Assembly (NCBI RefSeq): GCF_016808095.1
Contig: NC_068978.1
Location: forward strand, 28,779,306-28,843,305
DNA: 64,000 bases
Direction of reading: 5' to 3'
DNA from: Vigna angularis
Lineage: Eukaryota; Streptophyta; Magnoliopsida; Fabales; Fabaceae
This document shows positions 11,602-22,539 of the stretch, one piece after another (the first letter of the stretch is position 1; every line of letters begins with the position of its first letter). The translations under genes were made by a program, and so were the position numbers. The notes below the pieces were generated by a model. That model did not search any database. It was not told the DNA's origin and worked only from the letters and a program-made list of their open reading frames with translations.

Positions 11602-11675
11602 TGGCGTCGCCCGGACTCGAACCGGAGACCTTCAGTGTGTTAGACTGACGTGATAACCAACTACACCACGACACC
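11602..11675 (-). tRNA. tRNA-Val (anticodon AAC), copy 1
   Basis: On the minus strand the 74-base sequence folds as a standard tRNA. The acceptor GGTGTCG pairs with CGACGCC (one G-T pair). The anticodon stem TCAGT/ACTGA closes loop CTAACAC, giving anticodon AAC (valine). The T arm GGTTCGAGTCC fits the B box, and the D arm contains TGGTGTAGTTGG (A box). The discriminator base is A; no CCA is encoded and no intron is present. A T-run follows downstream (ccttttgtt). It lies inside block A; copy 2 is at 17540-17613. Confidence 0.96.
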
Positions 11676-12669
11676 ATTAGATGTAAATTTAAAGCTTACT
11701 GTATATCACATTGTTTCTAAATTTTTCGTGCAACTTATATTTTAATACAAAATGGGATAAAAATTTTTAAGAGTACAATTTCTGGAACAAGTTTCTATAA
11801 TAAATTAAATATATTTTAAAATGAGTTTTCAGAAACATGATTTTCAAAACAAGTGTTTTTAGAATAAATATTTTAGAAGATATACTGTACTAGTGACTTT
11901 TCCAGAATGAGATTTTCAGGAGAAATTTTTTAAAATAATTGTTTTTGAATAAATGAATATATTCTGAAATAAGTTTTCTAGAACAAACCAAACTTTTTGA
12001 AACATAAATGATGATAAGTTTTTGAAATGAGCTTTTTGTTAGAACGAGTTCTTTCTTTCTTTTTCTTTTTCTTTTATTTTTACTGTGGAACAAAGGTATA
12101 ATGATGATAGCACAAAAATAAAACTGTGACAACAATGATATTATGTGATGCAATAAAGAAAGATATATTATTTCTTTTCAGTATGAAAATACACGAAATA
12201 ATAATGGAAGCGTACCAAGAAAAAATCATCTTCAAAATATAACTTTTTATTTTTTTGATTCAGAATTTTGTTTAAATTTTATGATTTTAGATTTTGAATT
12301 TGATATCACTTTATAATACTCTAATGAGAAAGTAAAGTTGTAACTTGACAAATCTATGATAATGACTTTTGATAGATATCCTGAACATGTTTTTCTTCTT
12401 CTATATAAATTAGTTTTAATTTTTTTATTTCTATTTTCTAATTAATAGGAGTTTAGAGAAAGAGTCATGATTATATTTTTCTTCACAAATATTTTTCCAA
12501 AACCTTCTAAGTTGAGTTTAATTTCACATGTTTATAGTGTTTACGAAAAGCTAGAAGTAAAAGTTGAGAAACGTTTAAGTGGGATACGTGGCACCAATGC
12601 ACAACAACCAAACAATTAGGTTCAATTCTGACATTCCTATTTAACTTTCTAACAAATAAATAAATTATT

Positions 12670-14440
12670 AGTTATACTTAATGTAAACTAAATCAAGTAT
12701 TTTTTATTTTTTTCCAAACCTATATTTCTTTTAAATGAATATGTATTATGAATAAGTAAAATTGATAATAATCTGGTTCGAGGTTTCTTTAAGAGGGAGA
12801 ATCTTCCATTCAAGTTTCAAAGGCACAAGATCAATAAGCTTCTAAAATTTGCCTTTTTTTTTTGTTGTTTAATTATTGGTTGCTTTTGGTTGTTTATGAA
12901 CATAAAGGCTAAAATAAGGTTGATTCTTTAAGGGTTTTGGGTGAAGTTCTCAATAGAAGGATTGTCACAAGCACTATCTTACAATAACATGGTTTTTTTT
13001 AGGTGTTCTAAGGATAGAGTTTGGTTTCTATTAGCTATCGAAAGACTTCATAAGGCTTAGGTTTGAATTATAGAAAGGTCTTACGTGACCAAAAGTGAGA
13101 AGTTCAAATTGCGTGAGAGTTATAGGAATTTCTTTGAAAAACTTTTGTGTTTAATGAAGGATGATTGAATTTTGAAGGTAGTATTAATCGATTATCACAT
13201 TGTATTTTGGTGAAAATAGCGAATTTGATGAAGCATGGACGTGGTTCAAGCCTCGGAAGCAGTGTAACGCGTTGGTACTCAAAGAATGAGAGTAATGGGC
13301 ATGTTTAAGGTCAGTTTTGACTTGTGATTGTGAAATGGAGTATGAATGAGTGTTGCAATGTATTGGAGCATGTGGCTGATGAGCATGAGAGTGAAGAATA
13401 AGTCTACTTGCGGTACCTAGTAAATCCTGGTGCTATCTGCGGATAAGTGCTTCCTTTTGCCTTGTGTGCATTGGAAGGGTTATTTGGGTATTGAGTCTTC
13501 CTTGTGTGTGGGTGAAGGTGTTTTCCGTGTCCTTGTATGACAATATTACATGTTCCTTAGCTGGATTGCGGGACTACTCGAATGTATTTGTATGGAGAAT
13601 CTACAGATGAGGCTGTAGGAGTGGCTACAGTCGGTGAGGCAGGGTACAAGAATGTGACTAATTCTTTTCACTATGGTGTTTATGGAATGGTGATGCTCAT
13701 GGTGTTGTTCATGACTGGGATAATCATGATGGTGGTCATCATGATAAGGTGTGTCATGATGGAGGTATATGTGTGGATGATCATAATGACGATGATGCTC
13801 TAAGGAATGTTATATTGATAGTAATGAAATTATGTGGTGTAGATAACATAGGTGCTGGTGAACGGATAGACTACGGTCTAAATATGTGATGATCGAGGAT
13901 CGATGATCGAGGTTCGAGTATTTAGTAATTTATCGTGATTGATTGTTGTGTTAGTGGTTTAAGGATCCTATTATTATTACTATTGGTTATGGAGTGGTTG
14001 TTATGGTTGATATATTCAATGTGTTTATATTTTATTATTATGATTGTTTTATCGGTAACTTATCACATACATGTTTGTGTTTGTGCTTGTGCATGTGAAT
14101 GCGAAGGTCGTATAATGTGTGATGTTATACGGGAGCAGATGATGCTACATATGAAGATAAAGCATGATAGATCCGTAAGATGACGGGGGATAAACTTGAG
14201 GTTTTATTTAAAGCTATTGCAATTGAGTTTTTAAGAAAATGTAATTTAAATTATTTTATTTCCTTCGTTATTTTGGTTTTATTTAAATAATGCAATTGGA
14301 CAAGTATTTTGGAATTATTATGCGATGTAAGTTTAAATGCTGAGGTTTTTGAAAATAAGTTTCCGCACTATAAGAAAATTTTGAAATTACCGGCTTTTGT
14401 AATAAACCGTGACACCTTGAAATTTGGGGCGTTATATTTG
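12670..14440 (+). other. Probable decayed LTR-element sequence, no genes
   Basis: GT-rich sequence with ATG/GAT-rich words (13680-13800) and a terminal 'gacaccttgaaatttggggcg' near 14411-14431. Such 'ggggcgtta' ends are common in plant LTR elements. Two short open frames (13582-13803 and 13935-14183) have no recognisable protein family and were not called. The reading as retroelement is tentative. Confidence 0.35.
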
Positions 14441-14449
14441 TCCTGATCA

Positions 14450-15460
14450 TTTTATGTTGTTCATAAGGGTAAAGAGAACTTCATGTGTTCTTGAGGTGTT
14501 TCTAGGGATTCTTGAATTATTGGCCAATCTTTTAGGTAAAGGAAGCTAATTGTATTGTTTTAAGTTTTAGACATCTTTAAATTTGTAATTTTCATGATTG
14601 CGTTGTATGACGAAGTTTGATATGTTAAATTTCGTTATTTTGGATGTTTGCCTTATGGTTTATCTTCTTTTAGTTTGTGTTGATTGAAAAACTTAGAATC
14701 TAATCAATTGATCCAATTTGTATGTACTCAAACATTAAAAGTTATTTTTACTTAATTACTAAAAAAAGAATATCAATTTGAAAATTTGAATAATCATAAA
14801 ATTTTGATATGTTGATATCTGATGCAACGTTAAGCAGTGGCAAGCTGGCACTGAGCGTCACTTCATTATGCAAGTCTAGGAGCATTTTAGCTTTAAATTG
14901 CTTAGCGCTAGTCTTGTAACGCTGAGCGCGAGAAAATGCAAATACTTTGGCACTAAGCGGTAGCAGGACACCATTCAGCGCTATATTTCACTACAAGGTC
15001 TGGAACAATTTTGTTTTAGGACGCTGAGCAATAGAAGGTTTCACTGAGCACGGATTTTTACGAGAAGAATGACGCTAATATCAGGATTGTCGCTAAGCAA
15101 CACCTTTTGTGAAAGGTTTGACACTAAGCACTTAGCCTGACATTAAGCATCTGATTTGCCACTAAGCATCACCTTTTATGAGAAACCTAGTGTTGGATGC
15201 CACTTTTGAGCATTAGTATACATGTTTGAGTTTTTATTTATTCCATGGTTGTTTGAAATGAATTTGCAATGTACTGTATGCATGTTTGAAAGTATATGGT
15301 GTTTATTCATGCATGAAATTATGATGATGATGAGTATGGTATATGTGTTCACATAATTTCATGGATCTCATGGAGAGATTCTATGATGGTGTTTCATTAA
15401 TGTATGTATTGATATATGGATTCAATATTGAGAATTATACTTTCACTCTAATAATCATCC
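14450..15460 (+). repeat. Dispersed repeat, copy 1 (GCTGAGCG-rich)
   Basis: Collinear with 19975-20870 at moderate identity. Shared landmarks are 'ggaagctaattg', 'acattaaaagttgttttta', 'cattatgca', 'gagcattttagctt', 'gtagcaggacacc', 'gcaattttgtt', 'gatgatgatgagtatg' and 'catggatct'. Both are rich in CGCTGAGCG/CACTAAGC words. No coding motif was found; it is probably the non-coding part of a retroelement family. Confidence 0.65.
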
Positions 15461-17048
15461 AATCTCAAGTAAAGAAAGGTGTGATATGTGGTGAGAGGTG
15501 CAAGAAATCCTAATTTAGGGGTTTTATCTTAGCCAAAACTGGTTGACAAACTAACCTTTGGGAAGTCAAAATTGCATTAATTGTCTTATGGTAAGGCCAA
15601 GAGAACCAATTTACAATCCATCGTAGTGTTTGAGTTGCTATGATTTTGAGTACAAAGAGTTACATCCTAATTATCACCTATAACTTTTGATTTAATGATA
15701 AACATTTAATTCAACCATTGATATCAAAGGTCGAGGGAGAGAATTTTGCAAGTGACATCAATTGTCCCATTATTGAAACTATCAAGGTGAAGTCACAATC
15801 AAAGAATATGATTTTCATTAAAGAAAGATTTTTGTGGGTACATCAATTATATTATAACAAAGGCCATGCGAAATAAGTGACTATCAAATTGTGGTGTTTG
15901 GGCAAACTACCTATACTCCTAAAATAAATATAAAATTTAACTTATCTTTTTAGGTTATAGTTTCTTTTGTTAGTTATTAATAAATTATAAGTAAGATTTA
16001 CAATATATCATAAATTTTCTACATTTTTTAGTCATAGTTTATAGTATTCATTCTTTAAAAAAATATTGAGAATTGTGACTTAAACATCAATTATTTAACC
16101 AAAGGTAAAAAGGTATTGTGAATGAATAACACTTTTATTTTAAATAAGTAACTTGTATCCTTATTTTCTTATCATATTATATGATTGCTGTGTTATAAAT
16201 ATTAAATTATGTGTAGGTTTTTATATATGTTATGTAAATTGAAACTACCGAAGTTAAATGAAAAATACAAGTATTGTGGATGTGTTTTTAAGGAGAAAAA
16301 TGAAAACAATAAATATGTTACTTTAAATTATTTTTTATTTTTCGTTAACTTATTTTTTATATTGTCTAAACCTATTATGGACATATAACTAATATAAAAA
16401 ATAAAATTTTATGTAAAAAGTCTATTTTATAATAGACAATGAAATGACAAATGACATGAAAAGTTTTCAATAAAAGATTTAAAGATTAAAATTTAACATG
16501 ATTTATCCTTTCACATGTTTGAAAATAGGTCCAAACATAAGTATACTTCATTCTTTCTCTAATATAGCATAATAATATGTGATGATTAATTCATTGAGTT
16601 CCACTGTACATTGTTAAAAGTCACATTTTTTTTTACAATTAAACGACCAATTTCACCGGTAAACATACATTTCCAAGCTTATATTGCTATTATATTCATT
16701 TCAAAAAGTGAGAAAATGCATTTTTTTTTTAAATTTTATATGAAAGTGTGTTTTATCATTTATAAGATTGAAAAATAGTGAATTTTCAAGAAAGTAAGAA
16801 AAATGTCAAGTTTTAAAAATATAAAACTAGTATTTTATGCTGTCATTATACAGTAAAAAATGTTATACACTTGAATTTTATATTAATGGTATATGATATA
16901 AATACTCATACAATTTTAAAATGAATTATTACTTTTAATATTATTTAAACACTTGTTTGAAACAAAAATGACGACACCATGTGATATATATTAATATATT
17001 TAATAAGAAAAAGAAATTTTATATTGGAGAAACAGGTATTTCATTAAA
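15461..17048. other. AT-rich intergenic DNA
   Basis: Nothing recognisable beyond a short continuation of the dispersed repeat up to about 15600. Confidence 0.6.
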
Positions 17049-18052
17049 GGTAATAAGTTCTCCATTAAGAAAATGTAATCGACAGTCTAAAAAGTAATAT
17101 AAAAGGAAATGAAATATATGATGGATAGTAAATTGTTGCTTAAAATAACATAGGATATGGATGAACAAGTTTTTTCTATTAGTATATATAAAAGATGAAA
17201 ATAAGAAGAAAAAACTTATTCATAAAATAAACCTAACTTATAAATAAGTAAAATACATTGACTTCGAGTAAATTAATGTATAAGAATTATATAAATTAAT
17301 TTATGCATATGATGGATATCAGTTTAAGTTTTTATTTTTACGACTTGGAACTTTAAAATCTTGATCAATTACGATTATAGAAAGTAATATATATTTTTAC
17401 TTTATAACACATGCATATATATTCATTATTTTTCAAAATAATGTAGCAAATGTTCTTATTGTATTAACTCCAAATTCTTCCTGAACAACTTTAAGTATAG
17501 AGAAAGAATTGAAAAAATGAAAAAATATAAAATAAAGAATGGCGTCGCCCGGATTCGAACCGGAGACCTTCAGTGTGTTAGACTGACGTGATAACCAACT
17601 ACACCACGACACCGTTTGCACTACATCTTAAACTTAGTTTAATCCGAGTAAAATTAAATCGATAATCTATTCAAAGTAAAAACTTAATAAAAACGTTCCC
17701 GAAATTAGAAATTGTCAACTGCTCTCTAAATTAAAAGCCTAAATTTCCCCTAAGATAAAAACATGTGACATTATTTATTTTTTGTGCAACTTTTATTTTA
17801 ATAAAAAATAAGATAAAATTCATATTTTAGTTATTGTTTTATATAACCTTTAAAAGTTTTATTCAGTAACTATGCAACCCATAAATTTTAAAATGATAAT
17901 TTTGTTCTTTGTAAAACTAACTTTATTGTAAATATCTAGAAAATAATATTTTAAAAATGATAGTAGTTTAAAAACAGTAAGACTCAGATTATTTTAATAT
18001 TAAAAAGTTTTAATATAAATAGTTATGTTATGAACTAGTTTCATTATTTTAA
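17049..18052. repeat. Segmental duplication block B, left part
   Basis: Counterpart of block A without the hAT insertion; contains tRNA-Val copy 2. Homology continues past the tRNA (gtgcaacttttattttaata near 17790) up to the Mutator-like element that interrupts it at 18053. Weaker collinear words resume at about 22070-22440 and again at 25795, so block B appears to have been expanded by several insertions. Confidence 0.65.
17540..17613 (-). tRNA. tRNA-Val (anticodon AAC), copy 2
   Basis: Same 74-base tRNA as copy 1, differing at one T-loop position (GGTTCGAATCC, still a perfect B box). Acceptor, anticodon loop CTAACAC and D arm are intact, so it should be functional. Downstream T-runs on the minus strand (ttctttatttt) can terminate RNA polymerase III. 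Confidence 0.96.
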
Positions 18053-18434
18053 GATTTAATAGGTTCGGAGGTCCCTCCCTATATTTGTGGGTTCGTTTCA
18101 ATTGGGTCCTCCAATTTTGGAAGTGATCAATTGGGTTCCTAATTTGGTCAATTTGATTCAATAATAGCCTTTCCGTTAAATGCAGTTAACGACGTTAACT
18201 TTTTTAGCGAGGTGGCAAGCTGAGGTATCCAGGTAACACTGTTTGAAGGTCAAATCCCTGTGTTCTGTGTTCGTCCTTGTATTTGAAGGTCAAATCCCTA
18301 TGTTTTTTAAATATTTTTATAAATCCATGACCAAATTGTAATATTTGACATTTATACAGAAATCTTTTTTCTCACTTTTTTCTCTGTTCCAAAAAACTGA
18401 ACAAATAAAATAAAAACTACCTTCTCTAGAGGGT

Positions 18435-18907
18435 TGACCATAGACGAATCCATCGTTAGCCAAAGTAACCGACCGAGGCATCGGCACGGAAGGTGGTGCC
18501 ACCCCAAGAAGGCTCCCCACCATCTCCACCTAAACCTGCATCTGGGTCAAGTCGCCGGCAGTCGCCATCGCCGTCTTCAGATCCTTCACCGACGACCCGC
18601 TCAACACGGTGTCGTTCCCAACCGCATCGGGAATACTTGTACTGTCAGCAAGCACGGCGTTCGACGCGGAAACCAACCACTCGTCGTGCTGAAACCCCAC
18701 GAACACCTTCCAAGACTTCAGCTCCTAGAACCGGTAAGGCTGCTGCGTCGCGTCGGAAACGTTCGGCAGCAGCCGCTCGTCGCCGGTGTAGACGTAGGAG
18801 ACGAATATTCCATTGCAGGAAGCTGCGGTTTGCAACTGAGACATCGACGGCGTTGCTGAAAAGATGGCAAGCGTTAAGAAGAGGAAGACGTGGACATGCA
18901 TGGACAT
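18435..18907 (-). pseudogene. COBRA-like protein fragment captured by the MULE
   Basis: On the minus strand from ATG at 18907: a signal peptide (MHVHVFLFLTLAIFSATPSM), then CNGIFVSYVYTGDERLLPNV and QQPYRF. An in-frame stop follows, then [60 protein letters not shown], another stop, and GVAPPSVPMPRSVTLANDGF. These are N-terminal motifs of the COBL7/COBL10 branch of COBRA-like GPI-anchored cell-wall proteins. About a dozen codons usually found between RF(E) and ELKSW are missing. The cellulose-binding and COBRA core regions are absent, so this is a broken 5' piece in the same frame, without visible introns. Confidence 0.8.
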
Positions 18908-19034
18908 GGCTTGGGCCTTGACCTTCAAATACAAGGACGAACCCTAATTTTTCTAATTTCCCCAATTTTGCAGGTTTTACCAATTTTGCAGACACGAGCT
19001 ACCTGACCCAAAATAGGCAACTCAAAATTCCAAT

Positions 19035-19447
19035 CTCTTGAATTTTCTATTCCAGTTGAGTAAATCATCTTTCCCCTTCACTTCACTCCACTTTACTTCC
19101 ATCTTCCACTGTTTGCAAACTCTTTCTCAAACACTGCCTTTCCTTTTCTCGCTCTCTCTTTCTCTTTCAGTATACTTTTCCCGATTCTCTATTTTTCCCT
19201 CCTTCGACTCTGCTTCAGCAACCTCACACCCTATCTGTCTTCACCATATTCACCTATTTGTTGTGGATGCCCCAAGTGGCTTTTCTCAAAGAGGGGACTC
19301 AAATTCCAAGCTTTCAAACTCAAATTCCCTCATTGATTTGAAACTGGGTCGATTTGCTGACCATGGAGATGCCATTGATGCGAGGTTTTCCAAAGTTTTG
19401 TCTTCTTCTGAGTCATCAACGCCTCCCAAGAAAGTGAGAGTTTCGGG
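19035..19447 (+). pseudogene. SBP-box (SPL6-like) gene fragment captured by the MULE
   Basis: A pyrimidine-rich leader (19060-19200) is followed by coding-like sequence at about 19267-19447: GFSQRGDSNSKLSN, SNSLIDLKLGRFADHGDA, then LSSSESSTPPKKVRVSGVH. The DLKLGRF...SSSTPPK(K/R)VR order is what I know from legume SPL6-type proteins just before the SBP DNA-binding domain. The match stops there and runs straight into the terminal inverted repeat. No SBP zinc-binding residues are present. The leader is presumably the donor gene's 5' UTR (inference). The assignment depends on one 50-residue stretch. Confidence 0.55.
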
Positions 19448-19974
19448 GGTTCACACATCGTGCCATGTGATAATTAAAAGCCACCTCAGCATTCCACCTC
19501 GCTAAAAAATTAACGTCGTTTACTAAGATTAACAGCAAGGACATTATTGATTCAATTTTATCAAAACAGGGAGTCAATTGATCACTTCCAAAATTGGAGG
19601 ACCCAATTGAAACTAACCCGCAAATATAGGGACTTCCGAACCTACTAAACCTTATTTTAAAATACATAATTTTTTTGAAACCTACTTTTTTAGAGTTTAT
19701 TAACTTTTCTCTAAGGGTTCTTTCTCTCCACTTGTTTGATTGAATAATTGAGATTGTTGAATTTATTATTGTGGCGAACTCTTCAATTTGGACTTATTAG
19801 TTTCTTCGTTTATATAAGTTGAGTTTCAATCCTTTTTCTTGGTCTTTTTTTTGTTATATGTTGCATGTGAGTCTTCTTTCACTTGCATGCATCTTTTTAG
19901 TAATCTAAATGAGTCATTGATTAATTATCATAATGGTATGTCTAAATCATTTTTGTGTTGTTTCTAGGTATAGC

Positions 19975-20870
19975 TAGGACATCATGTGAGCTTGAAGGGA
20001 TATATGATTCCTTAGGGCAAGTTCAACTATTTCTTAGATAAGGGAAGCTAATTGCAATTATTTCTACGTTATAAATGTTTTGAAATTTATGTTTTGTATG
20101 ATTGAGTGATATGATGATGTTTGAATTGCTGAAATTAGGTTTGTGTTGGATACTTGTATGTTGGTTGCATTAATTTGGATTGTATGGAATTGAGGAACTT
20201 AGGATATGATCAATTGAGCAATTTGGTAACATTAAAAGTTGTTTTAACCAAAGTACTAAGTAAGGAATACCAATTTGACCATTTGAACAAGTTCCTTTTT
20301 CCCTAAATCATAGAATTTACTCTGTTGATATTTGATACAAGCCATTGTTGAGCATTGATTCATTATGCAGGTATGTGAGCATTTTAGCTTCAAGTCGCTG
20401 AAGGCTAGCCTTGTACCATTGAGCGCACATAAGTGTGAATGTTTTGTCACTAAGTGGTAGCATGACACCGTTGAGGGTCATGTTTCACTACAGGTTTGGA
20501 GCAATTTTGTTCCAAGACACTATGCAACTGGAGGGTTTCGCTGAGCGATAATTTTTGCGAGAAGAATGCCGTTGAGCGCCCAGACTACCCCTGAGCATCA
20601 TCTTCTGCAAAAAAAAAACTAGAGTTAGACGCCACTTTTGAGTGCCATTATGCATGTTTGAGCTTTTGTTATTCCATGGCTATTTGAAATTAAATTACAA
20701 TATACTTCATGCATGTCTAAGTGTGTATGGTGTTTATTCATGTATGAAAATGTGATGATGATGAGTATGACATATTTGTTGGCGTAATTCCATGGATCTT
20801 TTGGGGAGATTCTATAGTTTTATCATGTTGCTCTAATGACCATTCAACCTTCGGTAGAGTAGAATGAGGT
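19975..20870 (+). repeat. Dispersed repeat, copy 2
   Basis: Collinear with copy 1 at 14450-15460. The related words 'ccaccacaagtgcaag' near 20970 recur at 23000-23020 in reverse complement, linking this to the inverted LTR-like region at 22.5-24.7 kb. Confidence 0.6.
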
Positions 20871-21097
20871 ATATATTGTGAGAAGTGCACGAGGTCCTAA
20901 CGGACTAACCTTATGTGTGGTAGGGTAAAATCCATTAGTAATGACTATACAATGCATGCGGTAGAGACCACCACAAGTGCAAGACCCCTGAGATTTCACA
21001 TCAATGCTTTATCCAAATGATTGAATTTGCAATAAGTCTTTGTGTGTGGTAGGGTTGTTTTATGAATGAGCAGTGTATGATATTATATTTATGTTTG

Positions 21098-21315
21098 TTT
21101 TATGAATGAGTGATGTATAATATTATATTTATGTCTATTTTCTGAAAATCGTTTTTACACATTAGCTTATCTTATTGTTTATTTTGGTGTTTTATATTAT
21201 AAAGTGGGTTTAAGCTTGTTTTATGAATGGGTGGTGTATGATATTATATTTATGTCTATTTTATGAAAATCGTTTTTACACATTAGTTTATCTTATTTTT
21301 TCTTTTGGTGTTTTA

Positions 21316-21337
<22 letters not shown>
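21098..21337 (+). repeat. 120-bp tandem duplication that includes the TRIM edge
   Basis: Units start at about 21098 and 21218 (gttttatgaatg...), followed by 'atattatatttatgtctattttmtgaaaatcg' and 'tttttacacattag'. The first unit ends with ttttatattataaagtgggtttaagc. This corresponds to the TRIM's target duplication plus the first 20 or so LTR bases, so it was copied after the TRIM inserted. Confidence 0.65.
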
Positions 21338-21845
<508 letters not shown>

Positions 21846-22539
21846 TTTTATTATGTCTATATGCTTTGTTTTTTACAATGATCACCTTATTGATGTAAGC
21901 AAATATGGTGTGAGCAGTTATGGTGAAAGATAGTGATGCAAGAAAGTTTTCTTTTAAGTCTATCTAGTAGTTTTCTGTAATTGTTTTAGATATATTTATT
22001 ATTATGATTATTTTCTTTTATATAACCGTATTAATACTATATCAATAAATTTGAGACAAATTTGTTTTATTTTATGAATTTTATAACATATTATTTTATC
22101 AGTTATTAAAATTAGAATTAGAACGTGTTTTCTAAAATACTGAGAACTCATAATAACATTTTTCAAAATAAACTTTTCATAACTCATTAAATATATTTAA
22201 GAATGCGTTTTTCAGAACATAATTTTCGGAAGAAATTTCCTACTATATTTATGATATTTTAAAAATGAGTTATTCAGAATAAACTTTCTGATACAAATTT
22301 TTTGAAACACAATTTTTTTTGAAACACAGATTTTTTTGAAACACATAAATTACATTCTAAAATAAGGTTTTTAGAACATAATTTATGAAACTAGCTTTCT
22401 ACAACATAGATGATAACTTTCGTCTAAGAATATAGCATAAAACTATATACAGGAGTCATCATTTAATAATATAGTAAAACAATTACTAGAAATAAAGTTA
22501 ACCTTACAGTTATTACAAAATAACCATAAAATTTAAAAC

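Larger units (their letters stand above)
10555..12665. repeat. Segmental duplication block A
   Basis: This block is collinear with block B, which starts at 17049. Shared landmarks are 'tataaaaggaaat.caat' (10610/17100), 'ttaatgtataagaatt.tataaattaattta' (11340/17275), a tRNA-Val gene, and 'gtgcaactt.tattttaata' (11730/17790). Further along it matches sequence upstream of the SDR-like gene: 'agattttgaa.ttgat.tcact' (12292/25798) and the 'gagtttagagaaa' promoter-proximal block (12450/26388/27105). Block A stops before any coding exon. Block B carries the later large insertions. Confidence 0.7.
18053..19651. mobile_element. Mutator-like element carrying gene fragments (Pack-MULE type), 1599 bp
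   Basis: Perfect 9-base target duplications TTATTTTAA lie at 18044-18052 and 19652-19660. The ends are GATTTAATAGGTTCGGA and, inverted, GGTTTAGTAGGTTCGGA. The terminal inverted repeats extend about 175 bases (18053-18228 and 19475-19651) and include identical stretches around 'gggtcctccaattttggaag'. There is no transposase. The interior holds two pieces of unrelated host genes in opposite orientations: COBRA-like on minus and SPL-like on plus. Long TIRs, a 9-base duplication and captured genes together define the Pack-MULE class. Confidence 0.88.

Noticed and set aside
13582..14183. Two Met/Val/Cys-rich frames
   Set aside because: No recognisable motif; located in probable retroelement debris with ATG-rich repeats.
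17433..17621. 62-residue minus frame (WCSWLSRQSNTLKVSGSNPGD)
   Set aside because: It is the tRNA-Val gene read as protein.
18434..18995. Arg/Pro-rich open frames of 116-142 residues in the MULE
   Set aside because: Other-frame or other-strand shadows of the GC-rich captured COBRA-like fragment.
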